In this document: one piece after another, positions 1 through 5,878 of the stretch
Layout of the letters: the number at the start of each line of letters is the position of its first letter
Numbering within the stretch: position 1 is the stretch's first letter
Assembly: GCA_945877965.1 (NCBI GenBank)
Contig: CAMCTH010000137.1
Location: 1-9,503, forward strand
Reading direction: 5' to 3'
Length of the DNA: 9,503 bases
DNA from: Planctomicrobium piriforme
Lineage (GTDB): Bacteria; Planctomycetota; Planctomycetia; Pirellulales; PNKZ01
The notes under the pieces: model-generated
What the model was told of the DNA's origin: nothing
Databases searched by the model: none
What the model saw: the letters and a program-made list of their open reading frames with translations, nothing else
Program-made: the position numbers and the translations under genes

Positions 1-98
1 TACACGCATGTGATGCAAAAGGCGGCTACGCGCGTGCGCAGTCCGCTTGATGGTCTTTCCGCGGCTATTGTCGGAAGATAATGCATTCATTGGGTGGA

Positions 99-284
99 CT
101 ACCCATAGTTACCCTCCCCGAGCGAGAGGATTGCCAATCGAACCGATTCGGGCAATCCCGGCCAACGTTCAATTAGACGGTGCAGTCTCTGGTCGGCCGC
201 GAACTGCACCGGATTCTGCACCGCCTCATCGAAAAAATCGCTTGAATCGCGGGATTTTTCGGGGGTAATCGAATCCCACCCCAT
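99..284 (-). CDS. Small hypothetical protein with WPxLP motif (61 aa)
   Basis: A 61-residue acidic, soluble reading frame starts with ATG 87 bp downstream of the fliG stop, in the same orientation. It has no signal peptide or membrane segment. The central and C-terminal part (about residues 36-55) reads as an amphipathic helix, then RWPGLPE, then a second helix (SVRLAILSL). This helix-WPxLP-helix pattern is one I associate with many short hypothetical proteins in planctomycete genomes, but I know of no assigned function. Codon choice looks coding, with many G/C third positions. There is no clear Shine-Dalgarno upstream. It could be the last gene of the cheX-fliG unit or an independent gene. 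The function is unknown, and I rate it as about as likely real as not. Confidence 0.5.
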   Translation of the reverse strand: MGWDSITPEKSRDSSDFFDEAVQNPVQFAADQRLHRLIERWPGLPESVRLAILSLGEGNYG

Positions 285-371
285 CCGCTGAGGTTTTGAA
301 TGCGCGAGAGTCGGTAAGAATGGTTGGCAATCGGTCTCGTCGTTGATTGGCGACCGGCTTCCTAGGCGCCG

Positions 372-1367
372 TTACACCAACTCTTCGGTCTCTTCGCCGG
401 CGTTGATCGTGATTTCGCCGCCGTCTTCGAGGCGGCGGACGATGTCGACGATTTGTTGCTGCATCGCTTCGACGGCCGAGCGTTTGACCGGGCCGAGGTA
501 GTCCATTTCTTCCTTGAGCATTTCGGCCGCACGGGTCGACATGTTCCCCAGGATCTTCTGCTTCAACTCCTCGCTCGCCGTCTTCAGGGCCATCGCCCAC
601 TGCGAGTTCTCGACGTTCTTCAGGACCGTCTGGACGTCCTTCATCGCGAACTTGCCGATGTCGTCGAAGACGAACATGCGACGACGGATCTCTTCGACCA
701 AGTCCGGATCTTCTTGCGCCAGGCTTTCGAGCAAGCTCCGCTCGATCGCGCGATCGGTGACGTTCAGAATCTCGGCGACCGACTCGACGCCGCCCGCCGC
801 TTCGAACGATTGGCTGCTGATGCTCGACATGCGGTGCTCGAGGCCGCGCTCGACCTCGTGGACGATCTCGGGACTGGTTTGTCCCATGCGTGCGATGCGG
901 CGAATGACCGAGAGTTGCCGATCGGCCGGGAGTCCGCCGATGACCTGGGCCGACTTCTGCGGTGCCAAGTGCGACAAAATGAGCGCGATGGTTTGCGGGT
1001 GTTCGTCGAGTACGAACGTCAGTAAGTGTGTGGCGTCGATCTTCTGCAGAAAGGCGAACGGCATCGCCTCGATCTGCTGGCGGACGTTTTCCAACGTGCC
1101 GGCCGCATTCTTGCCGAGCGCCTTTTCGACGAGCGACTTGGCGAGGTCGATACCGCCGGAACTGACGCCGAACGCGTTCGGGTTCACCTCGGCGAACTCG
1201 CGGATGGCGACCCCTTGCTCGTCGCCCGAGATGTGGCCGAGCTTGGCGATCTCGATCGAGACGTACTCGACCTGCTTGGGGCTGAGCTTGGTCATCAGCG
1301 CGGCCGCTTCCTCTTCGGGAAGACTGGCGAGCAGGACGGCCGCTTTCCGCAATTCGTTGACAGCCAC
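372..1367 (-). CDS. fliG: Flagellar motor switch protein FliG
   Basis: FliG is the rotor protein of the cytoplasmic switch complex. Its C-terminal domain contacts the stator MotA, and its middle domain contacts FliM. The product is 331 aa, the normal family length. Visible features are the N-terminal NELRKAAVLL start of FliG_N, EHPQ at 122-125 in the middle domain, a GG hinge at 192-193, and MFVF at 231-234 in the C-terminal domain. The torque-helix charges line up with the E. coli set K264/R281/D288/D289/R297 as K262, R279, E286, E287 and K295, so the acidic and basic pattern is kept. The start is GTG, with GGAG 10 nt upstream; a nearby ATG at 1381-1383 is out of frame. It lies 164 bp downstream of cheX on the same strand, probably in one transcription unit. 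The other flagellar genes are not in the window. Confidence 0.97.
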   Translation of the reverse strand: MAVNELRKAAVLLASLPEEEAAALMTKLSPKQVEYVSIEIAKLGHISGDEQGVAIREFAEVNPNAFGVSSGGIDLAKSLVEKALGKNAAGTLENVRQQIEAMPFAFLQKIDATHLLTFVLDEHPQTIALILSHLAPQKSAQVIGGLPADRQLSVIRRIARMGQTSPEIVHEVERGLEHRMSSISSQSFEAAGGVESVAEILNVTDRAIERSLLESLAQEDPDLVEEIRRRMFVFDDIGKFAMKDVQTVLKNVENSQWAMALKTASEELKQKILGNMSTRAAEMLKEEMDYLGPVKRSAVEAMQQQIVDIVRRLEDGGEITINAGEETEELV

Positions 1368-1531
1368 GCGAGGTTTGCTCCATGCATCGGATCGCTGCGC
1401 GAGCCGGGCGGGCAGGTTTGCGCCGTCCAGCCGATCGCTACGACCGTTAAAGTCGCGCAGCGTCTCAGGGGGCGTATCGACCAGGAGTCGCGAGAAACTT
1501 AAATCGCGTTCAGCGCACCATTGGCTGCTTG

Positions 1532-2008
1532 CTACGCCGGCACCGGCTCGGCGACCGGCTCGAGGCCGACTTCCAGCGTGAACGGGCCCCAGTCGGTTGC
1601 GAACGTGACGCAGATCGGGTTCACGCTCGACGGGAACCGAACGACGTGCCCCTTGCCGGTGATGACGTTCGGCAAGCTAATCGAGAGTTGAAGCTCTTCG
1701 AGTTGGGCCTTGGCCGCACCGGCGACCATGTTGGCGAGTTCGCCGACGGCGTCGATGACGTCGCCGTTTACTTCGGTATATTCCGTCATCAGCATCGTGC
1801 CGGCGGCCTTAAGGGCCAGCGATTCGGAGAAGCTGAGGACGACCGTTCCGGCAGCCCTACCGGAGAGACCGATGACGCCGCTGATTTCGTGCGACGGCGA
1901 GGCGTTGTCTTTCAAGCTCAGTCCTTCGCGGCGAATCTGGCAGTCGAGCATGGTCGAGAACGCCTGACCAGCGGCCGTGATGAACGGATTGACGTACTCG
2001 GCCTTCAT
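1532..2008 (-). CDS. cheX: CheX-family chemotaxis phosphatase (CheY-P phosphatase)
   Basis: The 158-aa cytoplasmic protein belongs to the CheC/CheX/FliY phosphatase family, which removes phosphate from CheY-P and so resets the flagellar switch. The N-terminus (KAEYVNPFITAAGQAF) is typical of CheX. The single catalytic E-x-x-N signature is E90-L-A-N93 within DAVGELANMVAGAAK. CheC and FliY usually carry two such motifs, so one copy and the length favour CheX. The start is ATG with a strong GGGGAG Shine-Dalgarno about 7 nt upstream. It precedes fliG on the same strand, which fits a role at the switch. The C-terminus ends in a short Pro/Ala/Glu tail. A related CheX-like domain protein with a non-chemotactic partner is possible, but the fliG neighbour argues for motility. 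Confidence 0.88.
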   Translation of the reverse strand: MKAEYVNPFITAAGQAFSTMLDCQIRREGLSLKDNASPSHEISGVIGLSGRAAGTVVLSFSESLALKAAGTMLMTEYTEVNGDVIDAVGELANMVAGAAKAQLEELQLSISLPNVITGKGHVVRFPSSVNPICVTFATDWGPFTLEVGLEPVAEPVPA

Positions 2009-2214
2009 GCGAACTCTCCCCTCAACAATAAACGACTCGCCGGCCGAGGCTTCCGCGCGGCGCAGAAGTTCGGACCCGCAACGGTAGTACCGCAGTACCC
2101 CCGGTCAACACACGAAGTGAGGATGCTGAGTCGACCTGCGGGTTTCAACCATCCGATTGCGACGAGCGCGCCGATTGTGCAGGCCGTGACGACGGCGAAG
2201 AAAAATGGGGGCAT
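2005..2214 (-). CDS. Possible small membrane protein upstream of cheX (69 aa)
   Basis: This is a short open frame whose TGA stop overlaps the cheX ATG (ATGA), a common sign of translational coupling. It begins MPPFFFAVVTACTIG, and residues 3-23 form one hydrophobic stretch long enough to cross the membrane, ending at WLKPAG. The remaining 40 or so residues are Cys-, Arg- and Pro-containing with no recognisable motif. Third positions are G/C-rich in the first half and less so afterwards. No Shine-Dalgarno precedes the ATG. The cheX ribosome-binding site lies inside its last codons. It may be a chance frame in the intergenic region, so I list it only as a candidate. Confidence 0.27.
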   Translation of the reverse strand: MPPFFFAVVTACTIGALVAIGWLKPAGRLSILTSCVDRGYCGTTVAGPNFCAARKPRPASRLLLRGEFA

Positions 2215-2228
2215 TTTCGCCACAACGG

Positions 2229-2260
2229 TTGCAACTCTTAGTCGCAAGCTAGAGTTGCAA
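2229..2260. repeat. Perfect 10-bp inverted repeat upstream of the PilZ gene
   Basis: The arms are TTGCAACTCT (2229-2238) and AGAGTTGCAA (2251-2260), separated by 12 bases. The symmetry is perfect over 10 bp and AT-rich compared with its surroundings. It could be a stem-loop in the leader of the plus-strand gene (start 2321) or a dimeric operator for the divergent promoters. It is not followed by a T tract on either strand, so it does not look like an intrinsic terminator. Confidence 0.6.
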
Positions 2261-2310
2261 GGGTCGTAAATTGACCCTCGGTGCGGACTGAGCCGTTTTC
2301 GGTCCCGAGG
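2260..2310 (+). promoter_or_regulatory. Two overlapping leader hairpins reaching the PilZ-gene Shine-Dalgarno
   Basis: AGGGTC (2260-2265) pairs with GACCCT (2273-2278) over a 7-nt loop. CCTCGG (2276-2281) can instead pair with CCGAGG (2305-2310), which contains the likely GAGG ribosome-binding sequence 10 nt before the ATG. The two helices share bases 2276-2278, so they cannot form fully together. A small CCG-TTTT-CGG hairpin (2293-2302) lies in the loop of the second. This could be a switch controlling translation, but helices this short can arise by chance in GC-rich DNA. Confidence 0.35.
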
Positions 2311-2320
2311 CATTACTGTT

Positions 2321-3421
2321 ATGGATACGGACGCAGATCGTCGCAGGAATTTTCGGTCGCCGGTCGTCGGGTCCCGCGAAGGGATTCTGACGGTCGGTAA
2401 GTCGGAGCTACCGGTTCGTCTCATCGACGAATCGTCGGGCGGTTTGGCGGTCTCTTCGGAGATCATGCCGCCGTTCGGCGCGGGTGTCGAAGGAGAGTTG
2501 CGTACCGACGACGGCGATCTGTTCCGCGTCCGCATCATGCACGTGCAACAGCGCGGTATGATCACGCGAATCGGCATGGAACGTTTGGAAGTGCTCAAAG
2601 AAAGCTCGGGTTCGCCGCTGTTCAAGGCGCTGACGGGCGGACGCAAACGCGGTCGATTGCAAGTGGCGTTGTTCGTCGTCATCGGCATGGCCGTAGGCAT
2701 GGCGGCGCAAGCCGATCCGGTTCGCCGACAACTCAGCAAGGTCCCGGGCGTCGGCAAGTTGTTCACGGTCGACGCTCCGGCCGGCCCGATCGCGCCGAAG
2801 ATCAGCCCGTCGTTGAAAGAACGCCTCCGCGAGCAGTTCGACATCGATCTCTTCGCCGAGCCCGAACTCGCCGGCTTGCTGCAACTCCGGACCGAACAAG
2901 AGAAAAAGATTCACAGCATTATCGACGCCAAGAACTCAGCCGTTCGCGGCGGGTTGCCGGGCTCGCAACAAACGGCCATCTTGTACATCACGCAGTTGGC
3001 CATGCTCGGCGTGCTCGACACCGAACAAAAATACCGGCTCGAAGGTTTGATCGATCACACGATCGGCGCGACGGACTTGCTGCAAAAGCTCGTCAATCAA
3101 TACTGGCCGAATGCCGACCCCGCCGAGTTGTATAACCGTTTGGGGGCGCCGGCCCTGGCTTTGCCGCAAGTGGCGGCTCAAATCGGTCTCGATGATAAGC
3201 AGCTCAAGGCGATTCGCCTCGTCGTCGATCAGGCCTTGGAGCGTTCGGAAGATTTGTATCGTCAGGCGAAGACAAGCCCGAACGAAACCGAGTTGCTGAG
3301 TTCGGCCTATGGTTACATCACGCAGGCGCACGAAGTGTGTCTGAGCGTGTTGCGTCCGGAGCAAAAAGAGGCTCTGCGGAAGATGGCGAGCAAAGAAAAG
3401 GCTCCCACGACTACTCCGTAG
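2321..3421 (+). CDS. PilZ-domain protein with one TM helix and LxxxQ-repeat C-terminal region
   Basis: The product is 366 aa. Residues 1-95 look like a PilZ domain, the usual c-di-GMP receptor: RxxxR is at R8-R12 and the D/NxSxxG motif at D36, S38, G41. A basic patch (108-112) precedes one hydrophobic segment (113-129), predicting a cytoplasmic PilZ domain and a periplasmic C-terminal half. That half (about 160-355) is mostly helical and carries four spaced motifs of the form L-x-x-x-Q: L189-Q193, L232-Q236, L290-Q294 and L344-Q348. They resemble the LTxxQ motifs of Spy/CpxP-type periplasmic proteins, though homology is not shown. The tail is Lys/Thr/Pro-rich. The start is ATG with GAGG 10 nt upstream. 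It is transcribed divergently from cheX-fliG, which suggests, but does not prove, a link to motility or the cell surface. I do not recognise a named family for the whole protein. Confidence 0.88.
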   Translation: MDTDADRRRNFRSPVVGSREGILTVGKSELPVRLIDESSGGLAVSSEIMPPFGAGVEGELRTDDGDLFRVRIMHVQQRGMITRIGMERLEVLKESSGSPLFKALTGGRKRGRLQVALFVVIGMAVGMAAQADPVRRQLSKVPGVGKLFTVDAPAGPIAPKISPSLKERLREQFDIDLFAEPELAGLLQLRTEQEKKIHSIIDAKNSAVRGGLPGSQQTAILYITQLAMLGVLDTEQKYRLEGLIDHTIGATDLLQKLVNQYWPNADPAELYNRLGAPALALPQVAAQIGLDDKQLKAIRLVVDQALERSEDLYRQAKTSPNETELLSSAYGYITQAHEVCLSVLRPEQKEALRKMASKEKAPTTTP

Positions 3422-3450
3422 AAGTCTGATTCGAGCCGCGTGTCGAGTCG

Positions 3451-3477
3451 AGCGAAGAATCCCTGTCGTCCTTCGCT
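3451..3477. terminator. Hairpin between convergent PilZ and PTPS genes
   Basis: AGCGAAG (3451-3457) and CTTCGCT (3471-3477) form a perfect 7-bp stem with a 13-nt loop, in the 54-bp gap between the convergent stops. The 3' arm reaches into the PTPS stop codon. There is no T tract, so bidirectional termination is only inferred from position and symmetry. Confidence 0.35.
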
Positions 3478-3982
3478 ACGTCGCACGTCGCTCGTAAATG
3501 CCTTCCTGGCCGGCGCACTCGTCGACCGCGATCCGAATCGCTTCCGGGCGATAGCCGGTCTTCTTCTCCAGCCGTTCGAGCAACTCGTGGCCGATGTGCC
3601 GGGCCAGCAGTTCGGCCGTCGTCTGTTCCAGCGGCAGCAGCAGGCAATCGCCCAGCGGAAAGATCCAGCGGCGATCGTCGAACGTCACCATTACTTCACG
3701 TTCGTCGGCGGTGACCTTGATTTTCGGGTGCCGCGTCGGCAGCAGCATCCGGTGATCTAATTCGGCCACGATTTCACGCATCACGTCGCGCAGGGCGATG
3801 AAGTCGACGACGTACTGATTCTCATCGAGCGGCCCGTCGACCTCGACCGTCACGCCGTAGTTGTGACCATGCAGACGTTCACAGATGTTGCCGTTGAACG
3901 TAATGAAATGCGCCGCCGAAAAAATCAGCTCGGTCTTGCGAACCCGCACGGTGTAACGTTCGTCGGCCATGCTAAAAGACAT
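3476..3982 (-). CDS. 6-pyruvoyltetrahydropterin synthase / QueD-family protein (COG0720)
   Basis: Enzymes of this family convert dihydroneopterin triphosphate to a 6-substituted pterin and act in tetrahydrobiopterin, queuosine, folate or methanopterin routes. The product is 168 aa, longer than typical QueD (about 120). Zinc ligands are H25 in FSAAH and H38 and H40 in the HGHNY motif. The catalytic Cys is C34, directly followed by E35 (CERLHGHNY), so both the QueD-type Cys and a Glu typical of folate-type PTPS-III are present. D76-H77 (LDH) supplies the acid/base pair, and E155 near the C-terminus fits the pterin-anchoring Glu. The extra length is an insert at about 84-116 (predicted beta hairpin) before TTAELLA. 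The first ATG is supported by AAGGGAG 8 nt upstream; M5 is the alternative. It is the last gene of the hydrolase/CitG-like unit. The exact product cannot be fixed from sequence; no queC/queE/queF is adjacent. Confidence 0.9.
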   Translation of the reverse strand: MSFSMADERYTVRVRKTELIFSAAHFITFNGNICERLHGHNYGVTVEVDGPLDENQYVVDFIALRDVMREIVAELDHRMLLPTRHPKIKVTADEREVMVTFDDRRWIFPLGDCLLLPLEQTTAELLARHIGHELLERLEKKTGYRPEAIRIAVDECAGQEGIYERRAT

Positions 3983-3990
3983 CCGTCTGG

Positions 3991-4031
3991 CTCCCTTCGC
4001 CCCTTGAGGGAGAGGGGCCGGGGGTGAGGGG
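3991..4031. repeat. GC-rich palindromic REP-like intergenic element
   Basis: CTCCCT (3991-3996) pairs with AGGGAG (4007-4012), and alternatively CCCCT (4000-4004) pairs with AGGGG (4013-4017). A GGGGTGAGGGGG run follows. The composition matches a type of dispersed intergenic palindrome (gagaggg...ggtgaggg) that I recall from many GC-rich bacterial genomes. It fills most of the 70-bp gap between the CitG-like and PTPS genes, and its 3991-3997 arm is the PTPS ribosome-binding site on the minus strand. Confidence 0.5.
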
Positions 4032-4052
4032 GAATCGCAATACGCCGTGCAA

Positions 4053-4937
4053 TCAAAACCGCAACGGCGGCATCAGTATCTTATCATGCAGCGCCACAAA
4101 GAGCCCGGCCGCAATCAAATCGGCCGTCGCGCCGGGGTTCAGCTTGTGACCGTCCGAGCGGAGTTCGAAGTCTAAGTCGGCCAGGGCTTCGTAATACGCA
4201 TCGTCGCCGGGTTCGCCGGATGCCAACACCGAGCCGGCCCAAGCCGCCGCTTCTTTGGCTTGGTCGAGACCGCATTTCCGGGCGATCAGCGTGTCGGGGA
4301 GATGGTGCATCACGTGGACGTGCGTGCGGATGATGACGTCGACCGTCGACCAACCGCGCGCGAGGCCGCGCTGCATCTCGGGGACGACCAAGTCAAAGAC
4401 GTCGGCAAAACCGTTGGAATATTGCCGAGCGATGGCGTCGCGCTCAGCGGCGAGTTGCATGGCGTGCAGCAACGAATCGGGAGCCGGCCCCGAGACGTCG
4501 GCCTCGCCGGCTTCGCCGAGTCCGCCGGGCGCGGCCAGGCGGATCGCCGCGTAGACCTGAGCCGCATCGTCGGCGTCGAGCAAATCGAGCACGGCCCGCA
4601 CGCCGTCGCGCAGTGAACCGCCGCACGAAGTCGCCGCCGCCAACGGGGCCAACAACAGGACGATGCCGAGATTGACGTTCGTCGCGGCCAGTTGCCGCGT
4701 CGCTCGAACGGCGGCCAACACCGCCTCGCCGACCTTCCCGCCGTCGGCCGCCTGCTGCATCGCCGGACCGATCGCGACGGCCGCGGTCTGAAAGTCGTAA
4801 AACGATAGGTCCTCGAAATCGGCGCCGCGATGCACGTTCCCCGGCTTCGGCGCACTCGCTTCGAGCAAACAAGCCAGCGTCGCCATCTGGCCGATGGTCA
4901 ACGATGCGGCCTCGCCTCGGATGGCATCGCCGTTCAT
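4053..4937 (-). CDS. Triphosphoribosyl-dephospho-CoA synthase-like protein (CitG family)
   Basis: CitG/MdcB enzymes make 2'-(5''-triphosphoribosyl)-3'-dephospho-CoA from ATP and dephospho-CoA, the prosthetic-group precursor of citrate lyase and malonate decarboxylase. The 294-aa product has the family landmarks: APKPGNVHR (30-37), TNVNLG (86-91), APGGLGEAGEADV (136-148), DTLIARKCG (215-223) and NPGATADL (267-274). It is all-helical in character, with no signal peptide. No citrate lyase or malonate decarboxylase subunits are nearby, so the textbook role is doubtful. From memory, CitG-like proteins also occur in bacterial tetrahydromethanopterin/C1 gene sets (orf5 of methylotrophs), which planctomycetes share, and a pterin enzyme follows directly. 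Its ATG overlaps the upstream hydrolase stop (ATGA), so the two are translationally coupled. Family assignment is firm; substrate is not. Confidence 0.87.
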   Translation of the reverse strand: MNGDAIRGEAASLTIGQMATLACLLEASAPKPGNVHRGADFEDLSFYDFQTAAVAIGPAMQQAADGGKVGEAVLAAVRATRQLAATNVNLGIVLLLAPLAAATSCGGSLRDGVRAVLDLLDADDAAQVYAAIRLAAPGGLGEAGEADVSGPAPDSLLHAMQLAAERDAIARQYSNGFADVFDLVVPEMQRGLARGWSTVDVIIRTHVHVMHHLPDTLIARKCGLDQAKEAAAWAGSVLASGEPGDDAYYEALADLDFELRSDGHKLNPGATADLIAAGLFVALHDKILMPPLRF

Positions 4938-5878
4938 CGCGTGGCTCCGGCGATCGACGTCGGGTGCCTGGCCATGAAGTCGTCGATGAGCGGCACGATT
5001 CGTTCGTGGGCGTCTTCGACGACGTAATGTCCACAGTCAGCGAAGCGATGGACTTCCGCTTTCGGGAAGAACTCGATGAAGCGGTCTAAGAACTTCGGTG
5101 TGAAGCACCAGTCGCGCATGCCCCAGATCAGTGAGATCGGCAGGTTCGCGAGGCTCGACAGCCTGCGCTCGACGGTCGTGAGCACGTCGTAGCTCGGGTG
5201 CGACCGACGCAAAGGAATGTCTTCGACGAACCGTTGCACGGCAACGCGGTTGGCATAGGAATCGTACGGAGCCAAATAGCCTGCGCGAACGGCGGCGGTG
5301 AAACGCTCGGGCTTCTCCGTCGCCATGACGAGCGCGGCCTGCGCGAAGAGGTTCAAGCCGCGCACACCCCAGGGGCCGACGAGCGGCGTGCGACAGACGC
5401 GAATTCGCCACGGGCATTTCTGGCCGTGAAACGCGCCGGTGTTGAAGAGCACCAACCGGGCGAATCGTTGCGGCTCGGCGACGGCCGCGCCGAGTCCGAT
5501 CGCGCCTCCCCAGTCGTGCGCCAGCAACGTGATGTTCCGCAGGTCGAGCTTTGCAATCAGCGCGCGAAGGTTAGCGATGTGCTGAGCGAGACGATATTCG
5601 TACTTTTGCGGTTTATCAGAAAGGCCGCAGCCGATGTGATCGGGGACGACGACGCGGTAACGGCCTCGCCACGCCGTCGCGAAATGGCGCCAGTAGTACG
5701 ACCACGTCGGGTTGCCGTGGACGCAGAGCAGCGTTTCCGGCGGGGCGTCGGGCTCGCTCGGCTTTGCCTCGGGGCTAACCGGGCCTTCGTCCAAGTAGTG
5801 CATCCGCACGTTGCCGAGCGTCAGGTAGTGCGACTGGAACGGGTACCCGCTTCGCCAATCGGCAGTCGTGTCCGGCAT
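4934..5878 (-). CDS. Haloalkane-dehalogenase-type alpha/beta hydrolase (HLD-III / OleB-like)
   Basis: The 314-aa cytoplasmic alpha/beta hydrolase has HGNPTWS (54-60) at the oxyanion hole, an Asp nucleophile D122 in HDWGG, catalytic acid D256 after strand 7 (WGMRD) and catalytic H284 in CGHYVVED. W123 and N56 occupy the halide-binding positions. An Asp-His-Asp triad with Asn and Trp is the pattern described for haloalkane dehalogenase subfamily III, which also contains OleB, the beta-lactone decarboxylase of long-chain olefin synthesis. PDHIGCGLSDKP (79-90) also reads like that group. No oleA, oleC or oleD is in view, so OleB is a possibility rather than a call. I chose the ATG at 5878 because family similarity begins just after it; extension to 6091 would add an unrelated basic stretch and run into the ppk leader. 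It is the first gene of a three-gene minus-strand unit. Its Shine-Dalgarno is weak. Confidence 0.9.
   Translation of the reverse strand: MPDTTADWRSGYPFQSHYLTLGNVRMHYLDEGPVSPEAKPSEPDAPPETLLCVHGNPTWSYYWRHFATAWRGRYRVVVPDHIGCGLSDKPQKYEYRLAQHIANLRALIAKLDLRNITLLAHDWGGAIGLGAAVAEPQRFARLVLFNTGAFHGQKCPWRIRVCRTPLVGPWGVRGLNLFAQAALVMATEKPERFTAAVRAGYLAPYDSYANRVAVQRFVEDIPLRRSHPSYDVLTTVERRLSSLANLPISLIWGMRDWCFTPKFLDRFIEFFPKAEVHRFADCGHYVVEDAHERIVPLIDDFMARHPTSIAGATR

Larger units (their letters stand above)
2009..2320. other. Divergent intergenic region cheX / PilZ gene
   Basis: These 312 bases separate the divergent cheX and PilZ-protein genes and must hold both promoters. I could not pick convincing -35/-10 pairs on either strand. 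What can be seen is the possible 69-aa peptide on the minus strand (2005-2214), a 10-bp perfect inverted repeat at 2229-2260, a second 6-bp one immediately after it, and a third short one reaching the plus-strand ribosome-binding site at 2307-2310. All the strong symmetry sits on the PilZ-gene side. Confidence 0.6.

Noticed and set aside
91..105. TGGGT-N5-ACCCA hairpin at the stop of the small WPxLP protein
   Set aside because: Only 5 bp with no T tract; too weak to call a terminator.
226..1383. 385-codon minus-strand frame beginning at an ATG just before the fliG GTG
   Set aside because: Different frame from fliG; Arg-rich, low-complexity product. The FliG frame has all family motifs.
1384..1531. 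Gap between cheX and fliG searched for a terminator or small gene
   Set aside because: No stable stem with T tract and no credible frame; treated as plain intergenic sequence within the unit.
453..1581. Long plus-strand open frames opposite fliG and cheX
   Set aside because: Antisense shadows of well-supported genes in GC-rich DNA; the translations are Arg/His/Leu-rich without motifs.
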